A stretch of 17,289 nt of DNA from TCS55 sp964343505 (GTDB lineage: Bacteria; Fidelibacterota; Marinisomatia; Marinisomatales; TCS55). Under the pieces are notes generated by a model. The model had not been told where the DNA came from, ran no database searches, and saw nothing but the letters and a program-made list of their open reading frames with translations. Every line of letters begins with the position of its first letter. The first letter of the stretch is position 1. Shown in pieces: positions 8,021 through 13,649 of this stretch. The stretch is taken from assembly GCA_964343505.1 (NCBI GenBank), contig CAYFJU010000069.1:1-17289 (forward strand). Direction: 5' to 3'. The position numbers and the translations under genes were made by a program.

Positions 8021-8695
8021 ATGACAATCATTAAAGATATTATCAACTTATGGAAAGCGGAAGATCTGCTTTCCCAGGCCTGGGATCGTTCCTATGAGAT
8101 GATGGAACTTTCCCGGGAAATATTCAACCAGGCGATTAAATACCTGAGGCATAAAGAAAATATCGAAACACTGAAAGCACTCAAAAAACGGGATCGGGAG
8201 ATCAACGCCTTCCAACAGGAAGTCCGCCGCAAAGTGTTGACTCACTACGCTGTTGAACAGGATACAACCGATATGGCAAATGGCCTGATCCTAATCAATA
8301 TGGTGGTGGACATCGAACGCATCGGTGACTATTGCAAAAACATCCTCGACTTGGCCATCAACCATCCTGACCAGATTGTGGCTGAAGAAATTGGCGATGA
8401 ATTGGCCGAAGTTGAAAAGGAAGTAAAAACACGATTTGATAAAACACTTGAAGCGATCCATACTCAGGACGCTGATATTGCTCTGTCGCTTATGGCGGAT
8501 TACCGAGAGCACATGACCGGGTTATCGGATGATATTGTGAATGGTGTTCTGCGGGGTGAAATGGAATTCGGATCTGTCTCAAAGACGGCAGCTGTCACAT
8601 TATACGCCCGCTATTTAAAACGCATCGGCGCCCATTTGAAAAATATTACTACAACGGTGGTCAATCCTTTCGATTCCATCGGTTACAAAAAATAA
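8021..8695 (+). CDS. PhoU-domain protein, partner of the phosphate symporter
   Basis: A 224-residue all-helical protein with the PhoU core element IERIGDYCKNI (about residues 95-105) and a second helical repeat with KRIGAHLKNI near the C-terminus, so two PhoU three-helix bundles are likely. PhoU domains bind metal clusters at E/DxxxD motifs and modulate phosphate transport or signalling. No membrane segment or signal peptide is seen, so it is cytoplasmic. GTGAGGTAA, overlapping the end of the symporter gene, gives a good Shine-Dalgarno 7 nt before the ATG, suggesting coupled translation. With the symporter it is a split form of the usual Na/Pi-PhoU fusion. No pst genes are nearby, so regulation of the symporter is more likely than classic PhoR/Pst control; that is inference. 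Confidence 0.87.
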   Translation: MTIIKDIINLWKAEDLLSQAWDRSYEMMELSREIFNQAIKYLRHKENIETLKALKKRDREINAFQQEVRRKVLTHYAVEQDTTDMANGLILINMVVDIERIGDYCKNILDLAINHPDQIVAEEIGDELAEVEKEVKTRFDKTLEAIHTQDADIALSLMADYREHMTGLSDDIVNGVLRGEMEFGSVSKTAAVTLYARYLKRIGAHLKNITTTVVNPFDSIGYKK

Positions 8696-8705
8696 TAGAA
8701 GAAAA

Positions 8706-9635
8706 ATGAAAAAATACCTTTTGATCGTACTAATCACAGGGATAAGTACGATTAATTTGGTTCTGAGCCAAGATATTAGCGGAAAAGTTTTTTTCAATTA
8801 TTCCCGACCAACCGGGGATGATTCAAATAGCAGTTTTGGTCTCAATCGGGTTTATTTAACGGCTACTAAAAAAGTGTCAGAAAATATTACATATAAATTC
8901 CAGGCGGATGTGGATTACAAAGCATCCCCTCAAAACATGTATATCAAAAATGCAAAAGTGGATTGGAAGACCAGTCAGGGGAAAGTAGTCATCGGACTGC
9001 AAGGTATGAATATGTTCAAGATCCAGGAAAACACTTGGGGAAATCGATACATCCAAAAAACATCTATGGATCAATTCAAGTATTCCAGTTCTGCTGATAT
9101 GGGAATTGGGCTTTATAAATCCATGGGCAAGGTAGGCGTGAGTGCATTAATCACTAATGGCGCCAGCTACAAAAAAACAGAAAATGATGATCATAAAAAA
9201 CTGTCATTTCAAGCAGTTTATGGGGAACAAAAACTGAATAAAAAAGATGGGTTTAATGTGGGTGGTGTTTATTCCACAGAGCCTTATGATGTGGATTCTG
9301 TAACCGTTAAAAATAAAACAGTTTTGGGTGTTTTCAGTGGTTATGCAGGCAGAAACATCCGGGGCGGTGTGGAATGGAACCAGAAAAACGATAATGGAAA
9401 AGATGTAACGGGTCAAATCACTTCCTTTTATGGAAATTACCAAGTAAAACCCAATATGGCTCTTTATCTCCGCTATGATATGGTTTCTCCAAATACAAAA
9501 GAATCGGGTGAAGATACAAATTATATGATTACTGGTTTTGAGTTTAGTCCCGGAAAGGGACTGACACTCTCCCCCAATTACCGCACAGCTGGAAATGAAA
9601 GCAAATTCGTTCTAAATTTCGAATTCAAATTCTAA
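8706..9635 (+). CDS. Predicted outer-membrane porin of the phosphate unit
   Basis: A 309-residue secreted protein. Residues 1-21 form a signal peptide (MKKYLLIVLITG, cleavage likely after VLS before QDISG). The rest alternates short amphipathic strands with polar turns, for example VYLTATKKVSENITYKFQAD, and ends in FEFKF, a C-terminal Phe typical of beta-barrels recognised by the BAM machinery. The length would suit 14-16 strands. It starts 10 nt after the PhoU gene and shares its orientation, so phosphate passage through the outer membrane is a reasonable guess, in the manner of OprO/OprP-like porins. I see no residue signature that proves anion selectivity. A purine-rich AGAAGAAA precedes the ATG. 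Its TAA stop overlaps the TAG stop of the convergent gene. Confidence 0.75.
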   Translation: MKKYLLIVLITGISTINLVLSQDISGKVFFNYSRPTGDDSNSSFGLNRVYLTATKKVSENITYKFQADVDYKASPQNMYIKNAKVDWKTSQGKVVIGLQGMNMFKIQENTWGNRYIQKTSMDQFKYSSSADMGIGLYKSMGKVGVSALITNGASYKKTENDDHKKLSFQAVYGEQKLNKKDGFNVGGVYSTEPYDVDSVTVKNKTVLGVFSGYAGRNIRGGVEWNQKNDNGKDVTGQITSFYGNYQVKPNMALYLRYDMVSPNTKESGEDTNYMITGFEFSPGKGLTLSPNYRTAGNESKFVLNFEFKF

Positions 9636-10405
9636 TTTCGCTTCAGAAAGCTCTCTGTAAAAACGATATCCTTTAATCCCTGGTCATAGTCCACCTTCAG
9701 GACGATCAGTTCTGTGCGGTGGTTGTTCTTGAGGTTTTTCATGATCATTTTTGTTGCCGTCCAGTAATCCCCGTTTTTTACATGTTCCGGGATATCCAAT
9801 ATTTTTGACGGCATTCCTTTTTTATTAAAAAACTCCACTCGTTTCATGAGGGAATTCTTCTTTTCCACCCAAACAATTCGGGAACTGTATTGACTTCCCT
9901 TTTCTTTTGGTTTTGCCTTAACCTTGTAACAATCGGAACCATGAACTACACCTTCGCCTAGGAGGGTATATTCATCCACATCCAGGGCTCTCCCGGACAG
10001 GTCATCATAACTGAAATCCGTTCCCATGAAGCTGCGTCCTTTTTCTTTGGTCCTGATCCGCTTTACTTTTTTCAAAGCAGGAAGATAAAGCCATTGGTCA
10101 TCGGCTTCATCGGCCCTGTCCCAAGTGAGGAAGCCCGTACCTTTTACTTCCTTTGGTTGTGAAAATCGAAGGAGAGATTTGGACTTAAAAATGCCATCCT
10201 CAAACTTTTTTTCTATACTCGTCAATTCCCGGGATCGGCTTCTTTCCTTGTCCCCCTTGACAGAAATCAACGTCATTTTTAAGTGTGTTTGGACATCCAT
10301 AGGTTTTTTCAATTGGTCCAATTTTTCCATGATGGCACGGCCTGTGGGCTGCCCCCACAAAAGACCGGATATAAATAAAACGAGGATTTGTGTTTTTCTG
10401 GTCAT
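9632..10405 (-). CDS. LolA-like outer-membrane lipoprotein-sorting family protein (copy 1)
   Basis: A 257-residue periplasmic protein with a signal peptide (MTRKTQILVLFISGLLWGQ) and a LolA-fold body. The best signature is KKVKRIRTKEKGRSFMGTDFSYDD around residues 112-134 (split here from a longer motif), typical of the outer-membrane lipoprotein-sorting/DUF1329-like family found beside RND exporters. LolA folds bind acyl chains in a half-barrel, so it may carry a hydrophobic molecule across the periplasm. I placed the start at 10405: the frame stays open to 10483, but that would overlap the barrel gene by about 60 nt and bury the signal peptide. No clear Shine-Dalgarno is seen. It lies 16 nt after the barrel gene and is paralogous to the gene at 12222-12971. 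It is last in the operon. Confidence 0.85.
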   Translation of the reverse strand: MTRKTQILVLFISGLLWGQPTGRAIMEKLDQLKKPMDVQTHLKMTLISVKGDKERSRSRELTSIEKKFEDGIFKSKSLLRFSQPKEVKGTGFLTWDRADEADDQWLYLPALKKVKRIRTKEKGRSFMGTDFSYDDLSGRALDVDEYTLLGEGVVHGSDCYKVKAKPKEKGSQYSSRIVWVEKKNSLMKRVEFFNKKGMPSKILDIPEHVKNGDYWTATKMIMKNLKNNHRTELIVLKVDYDQGLKDIVFTESFLKRN

Positions 10406-10421
10406 GCCAGAATTTAAGGGA

Positions 10422-11765
10422 TTAGAAGTTGTAGTAAAGCCCCAGTCTTGTATGAGAAAATTCTTCCATTTTGGTGAATGCATCTTCAGGGTTATTCTTA
10501 TCCCCTTTAAATTGAACCAGACTAGCTTCGAACTTCCAATTCATCCATGGTGAATAACCCACTGAGGCGCTGAACATATATCCTTTGTCATTCAAATTGA
10601 TCATTGATGAACCCTTCAACTCCAGCCTGTCATCCATCATCACGCCTGATGAATTAAATAGAATTGCTTTTTCAGCGAACATGGCAAATGGGGTTCCCAT
10701 ACCCGGACGAAACTCCTGTATTTTTGGGAAATCAACCAATTCATTTGACAGGGAATGAAACCAGTCGTAGGACTCTTTCATAACATTGTTGCCCATAAAC
10801 TGTCCTGAGAAGGTAATATCCGCAGCGGTGGTGTATTCAACCTGGAATACATATTGGGAATAGACAACTTCCTGGTGGAGTTCATACAGCTTATCGGATA
10901 TTTTAAATAAGTCTAATCCCAACAGGGGTGATTTGGTTTTAAAAACAGCCCCTTCACCGCGAAGGGTAAAATTGCCGACAAAGGTTACAAAGTCCAGGCC
11001 CCAAATTGTGGTCGTTCTGTAGCCCAGTTGTGGAATAATTTGGGGTGATTGACCTTCCTGCTCCATATATAAAATGGTTGAAAGGCTGGGTAATCGGTCA
11101 TTACCGTTAACAATGGAGAAGCCAATATCACCCTCTCCCAAAGTGGTCTGGACACGCATCCCGAATTCCAATTCATCCGGGGCAGGGTATTCAATTTCCG
11201 GTTCTACCGGCATGGCCAGGGGATAATCTTTTTCACCATAAGGGATTCGGTTTACAGCATGTTTAGGTGTAATTACACCCTCCAACTGGTAGTTGTTAAT
11301 ATACAATTTCATAGAAAAGGATAAGGTGCCGATTTTTTGTCCCGCCCCTGGTTTGAATAAATAATAATAATCGTAGGGATTCAAATTATCAGTGGGATTG
11401 TTTCCATCTACGGCGCCCCAGGCATGGATCTGTTTTCCCAATTTGACTTCCCCCCATTCTGGATAATATGCCAGGTAGGCTTCCCGGAGGTCATAAGCCG
11501 ATTCTGATTCATCATAGCGATATTCAACTGCCGAAACCGTTTTTAAATCCAATGTTCCCATGGTATAGCCTAAATCAAATGATAAAATACGAAAGGGTAA
11601 ATTAATCTGAGTTTGGTCCGACGTGCGCGTCATGACAGACGGGTTGATTTCGCCCGCGTAGTTTATTTGAGAGAACGTGGTAGTAGTAAGCAGCAGTAGC
11701 AGGAGAAGTAGCAGTAGGGTAACTGGGACTCGCAGGGGCAATGTTTGTCGTTTAGTTTTATTCAT
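10422..11765 (-). CDS. DUF1302-like outer-membrane beta-barrel protein
   Basis: A 447-residue outer-membrane protein. The signal peptide is unusual: a basic start (MNKTKRQ), then ten consecutive Leu (residues 17-26), four Thr and FSQ, with cleavage likely before or after Gln33. The mature part has many alternating strands and ends in LGLYYNF, a C-terminal Phe. Residues 92-134 (LREAYLAYY, VKLGKQIHAWGAVDG, NLNPYDYY) resemble the conserved start of the DUF1302 family, whose members are often neighbours of LolA-like/DUF1329 proteins and RND exporters. I infer it is the outer-membrane exit or receiving site for the operon's cargo. It begins 11 nt after the four-helix-bundle gene and is followed 16 nt later by LolA-like copy 1. 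No clear Shine-Dalgarno precedes the ATG. Barrel confident, DUF1302 assignment moderate. Confidence 0.8.
   Translation of the reverse strand: MNKTKRQTLPLRVPVTLLLLLLLLLLTTTTFSQINYAGEINPSVMTRTSDQTQINLPFRILSFDLGYTMGTLDLKTVSAVEYRYDESESAYDLREAYLAYYPEWGEVKLGKQIHAWGAVDGNNPTDNLNPYDYYYLFKPGAGQKIGTLSFSMKLYINNYQLEGVITPKHAVNRIPYGEKDYPLAMPVEPEIEYPAPDELEFGMRVQTTLGEGDIGFSIVNGNDRLPSLSTILYMEQEGQSPQIIPQLGYRTTTIWGLDFVTFVGNFTLRGEGAVFKTKSPLLGLDLFKISDKLYELHQEVVYSQYVFQVEYTTAADITFSGQFMGNNVMKESYDWFHSLSNELVDFPKIQEFRPGMGTPFAMFAEKAILFNSSGVMMDDRLELKGSSMINLNDKGYMFSASVGYSPWMNWKFEASLVQFKGDKNNPEDAFTKMEEFSHTRLGLYYNF
11688..11740 (-). repeat. Left inverted CAGTAG-rich repeat flanking the S23 gene
   Basis: On the + strand AGTAGCAGTAGG lies at 11707-11718 and GCAGGGGCA at 11732-11740. 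Both recur as reverse complements on the other side of the four-helix-bundle gene, at 12198-12209 and 12190-12198. Bases 11688-11717 also encode the ten-leucine run of the barrel protein's signal peptide, using six-fold degenerate CTA, CTG, CTT and CTC codons. The repeat is thus both a flank of the S23 gene and coding sequence. Confidence 0.6.
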
Positions 11766-11776
11766 CGGATTCTATA

Positions 11777-12151
11777 TTATTTTTTGGGGAGGAATTTTTC
11801 GGGGTGATCAGCCATTGAACCTAACATTTTACCCACATCCAAATATCGATCAATTAATGATTTGTTACTCTCTTTTGAAATATATCCACAATCCATGGAG
11901 AAATCTAACCAAACAGTGGTTTCGCTGGCTTCCCCATCAGCATCCGTAATTTTGGATGTAAAATGTTTTGGATATCTTCTTTTCCGATAGGCTTCAGCAA
12001 TATTCCCGCAAACAGACCGGGATGAGCGGCGGATTTGATCGGTTAGAGAATATTGTTCTTCTCTTGGAAATTTTTTTGTCAAATGAAAAATTTCCATCGC
12101 CAATTCATACGATAATTGATACACTTTTAAATCTTTAAATCCCTGATTCAT
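11777..12151 (-). CDS. Four-helix-bundle protein (S23 / 23S rRNA intervening-sequence family)
   Basis: A 124-residue, all-helical, cytoplasmic protein of normal length for the four-helix-bundle family (TIGR02436/S23). Typical motifs: FKDLKVYQLSYELAMEIF at the start, FPREEQYSLTDQIRRSSRSV, then GNIAEAYRKR and a C-terminal helix. Members were first found in intervening sequences of 23S rRNA genes and occur scattered in many genomes, with no enzymatic activity established. AGAGGA gives a good Shine-Dalgarno about 9 nt before the ATG. It interrupts an otherwise coherent envelope operon, 11 nt before the barrel gene and 70 nt after a LolA-like gene, and is bracketed by inverted CAGTAG-rich repeats. 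I therefore read it as an inserted passenger gene, not a working part of the export system. A sequence variant of the GNIAEA motif is intact, so no sign of decay. Confidence 0.9.
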   Translation of the reverse strand: MNQGFKDLKVYQLSYELAMEIFHLTKKFPREEQYSLTDQIRRSSRSVCGNIAEAYRKRRYPKHFTSKITDADGEASETTVWLDFSMDCGYISKESNKSLIDRYLDVGKMLGSMADHPEKFLPKK

Positions 12152-12181
12152 AATTCCATTCCTCTTTTATTCTACACTTCC

Positions 12182-12221
12182 ACTGCTACTGCCCCTGCCT
12201 ACTGCTACTGCCCAACTGCCC
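12182..12221 (-). repeat. Right CAGT-rich repeat upstream of the S23 gene
   Basis: ACTGCTACTGCCC occurs exactly at 12182-12194 and 12201-12213, a 19-bp offset. On the - strand this reads as irregular GGCAGT/AGCAGT units starting one base after the stop of the LolA-like gene and ending about 30 nt before the S23 start codon. CCTACTGCTACT (12198-12209) and TGCCCCTGC (12190-12198) are exact reverse complements of blocks at 11707-11718 and 11732-11740. It looks like the end of an inserted segment. Confidence 0.65.
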
Positions 12222-12971
12222 CTAATTCTTTGGTATTCGTTTTAAATTCTTTTCCTGGAATAAATTTTGATTGATCCCTGTATCTAAACGGATTTCCTCA
12301 AACCTAATGCTAGTGGTGTGATTTTTTTGAACATCTTTCACAAATATTTCCGCCATGACATAATAATTTTTAACCTGTTGAAATTGAAATGATTTCGCTT
12401 TTTTTAATTGCCCCTTTTGATCGAACGAATTCTCTTTCACGAGATTCAATGTTGATTGATCAACCCAAGTGATGTGTTTTGAATAGGTGGATTTTTGCGC
12501 CGCGTTTGGAACGATCTCCAACACATAACACAGAACCCCATTAATGGACTCATCATCCAAACGGGTATAGGTATTTTCATCTGTATTTCGGTTAGTCATG
12601 TCCTCATAGCTCAGATCCGATCCCATAAAGGAATCTCCTTTTTTCTTGGATGAAATACGGCGAACCTTCTTAAAAGCCGGCAGCCACATGCGCATTTCGT
12701 CATCTTTATTGTCATGCTCAATTTTCAGGAAGGCTACACCCTTATCATCCGCCGGAGATAGAAACCAAATGATCTGTTTTTTACTGTCATCCATCGATTT
12801 GGAAAACATCGTATTGGTTCGTGTTTTACCTTTTGCATTGGTCAGTACCATGGATGTTTTGGATATCATATCCTTAGGTGTTTTTTTCGCATCCATTTGC
12901 TGGGCAATTTCCAATCCGGTCTGAGCAGAAGTGGTTGTTATTAATAAAAAAAGTGTTATTAAATATCTCAT
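12222..12971 (-). CDS. LolA-like outer-membrane lipoprotein-sorting family protein (copy 2)
   Basis: A 249-residue periplasmic protein: signal peptide MRYLITLFLLITTTSAQ with a clean SAQ cleavage site, then a LolA-fold body. It shares with copy 1 (9632-10405) the pattern LPAFKKVRRISSKKKGDSFM followed by GSDLSYED (about residues 97-124), plus matching length and overall order of charged segments, so the two are diverged paralogues. I chose ATG 12971 rather than TTG 12986: AAAGG lies 7 nt before 12971, and the longer form would put a polar stretch before the signal peptide. The gene stands 130 nt after the SRPBCC gene, with an imperfect repeat in between, and is followed by the CAGT-rich repeat. 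Likely role, by family and context: carrying a lipid-like cargo delivered by the RND exporter through the periplasm. The substrate is unknown. Confidence 0.87.
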   Translation of the reverse strand: MRYLITLFLLITTTSAQTGLEIAQQMDAKKTPKDMISKTSMVLTNAKGKTRTNTMFSKSMDDSKKQIIWFLSPADDKGVAFLKIEHDNKDDEMRMWLPAFKKVRRISSKKKGDSFMGSDLSYEDMTNRNTDENTYTRLDDESINGVLCYVLEIVPNAAQKSTYSKHITWVDQSTLNLVKENSFDQKGQLKKAKSFQFQQVKNYYVMAEIFVKDVQKNHTTSIRFEEIRLDTGINQNLFQEKNLKRIPKN

Positions 12972-12998
12972 GTTTAAACCTTTCAAATTAAGGATGAT

Positions 12999-13088
12999 GG
13001 TTGATTGAGAGATTGGTTGTGTGGCTTGTCATCCAGTTGTTTTGGTTTTAAGTCGTGTTCAATCATTTCTCATTCCATTCAATCAACC
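12999..13088. repeat. Imperfect intergenic repeat, copy A
   Basis: Shares with copy B (13561-13647) the exact blocks GATTGGTTGTGT (13011-13022 here) and TTTCTCATTC (13066-13075 here), 55 bp apart versus 56 bp in copy B, plus GTTCAAT and GGTTGATTGA. Its ends form a perfect 10-bp terminal inverted repeat: GGTTGATTGA at 12999-13008 and TCAATCAACC at 13079-13088. It fills the gap between the SRPBCC gene and LolA-like copy 2 and has no reading frame of its own. Confidence 0.6.
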
Positions 13089-13101
13089 TCTTCCCCATCA
13101 A

Positions 13102-13539
13102 TCACGATTTTTGCTTTTCTGCCCGTGACTTTAATGCTTCATTCATTTGATTGAATCCTTTTTCTGTATCCTTCAACATCCCTCCCAGGAAAAAGATCAG
13201 GAATCCAGAGAAAATCTCACCATGAATAAAGCGGATATGGCGTGAATCAACTTCTTCGATTCTAAAATAATGTTCACCATCAAAAAGACCCGGAATGAGA
13301 AATTTGCCCTTCCAACGCATTTCCTTATTCTCATCCACATTTAACAAAACAGGATTAAAGGTCATTCCCTTCCCACCGGGTAGTTGAGCGGTAACTTTAA
13401 TCGTGTTTCCCTTTTCAACGACGCCGCTGATATGATGAATAAATGGATTCCATTCACTCATCCGGCTGAAATCGGTTAAGAGCGACCAGACTTCCTCCGG
13501 GCTTGAATTAATCAGTATAGATGTTTCAATCGTTTTCAA
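13102..13539 (-). CDS. SRPBCC (START/polyketide-cyclase-like) domain protein
   Basis: A 145-residue single-domain protein of the SRPBCC helix-grip fold, which encloses a deep hydrophobic ligand pocket. Seen: the opening strand IETSILINSSPEEVWSLLTD, the WNPF motif after helix 1, strands ending in EMRWKGKF and HYFRIEEV, and a long C-terminal helix (LKDTEKGFNQMNEALKSRAE). No signal peptide, so it is cytoplasmic. The start is TTG 13539, supported by AAGAGGT about 9 nt upstream and by the conserved N-terminal strand beginning right there. Members bind or modify hydrophobic small molecules, but none of its residues names a ligand. Lying between the RND exporter and a LolA-like carrier, it could present cargo on the cytoplasmic side; that is inference. 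It is bracketed by two copies of an imperfect repeat and may have been inserted. Confidence 0.85.
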   Translation of the reverse strand: MKTIETSILINSSPEEVWSLLTDFSRMSEWNPFIHHISGVVEKGNTIKVTAQLPGGKGMTFNPVLLNVDENKEMRWKGKFLIPGLFDGEHYFRIEEVDSRHIRFIHGEIFSGFLIFFLGGMLKDTEKGFNQMNEALKSRAEKQKS

Positions 13540-13560
13540 ATATTGTACCTCTTATTAATG

Positions 13561-13647
13561 ATTGGTTGATTGATTGGTTGTGTAGTTTGTTTTTCATCGA
13601 TGTCTCATTTTAGAAAATGTTCAATTCTTTCTCATTCTATCATCCAA
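13561..13647. repeat. Imperfect intergenic repeat, copy B
   Basis: Same orientation and nearly the same internal spacing as copy A. Shared exact blocks are GATTGGTTGTGT at 13572-13583, GTTCAAT at 13619-13625 and TTTCTCATTC at 13628-13637; the region between the blocks has diverged. It lies between the end of the RND exporter gene and the start of the SRPBCC gene. The perfect terminal inverted repeat of copy A is not conserved on the right side here. Confidence 0.55.
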
Positions 13648-13649
13648 AA

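Noticed and set aside
10125..10553. 142-codon open frame on the + strand across the barrel and LolA-like genes
   Set aside because: It is antisense to two recognisable envelope genes and its sequence has no domain, signal or repeat pattern.
11677..11949. 90-codon + strand frame starting with Ser/Arg runs
   Set aside because: It is the antisense of the poly-Leu signal peptide and the S23 gene; its low-complexity start comes from the repeat.
12182..12213. CRISPR-like tandem repeat
   Set aside because: Only two 13-bp units with a 6-bp gap, irregular neighbours and no cas genes; it belongs to the S23 flank.
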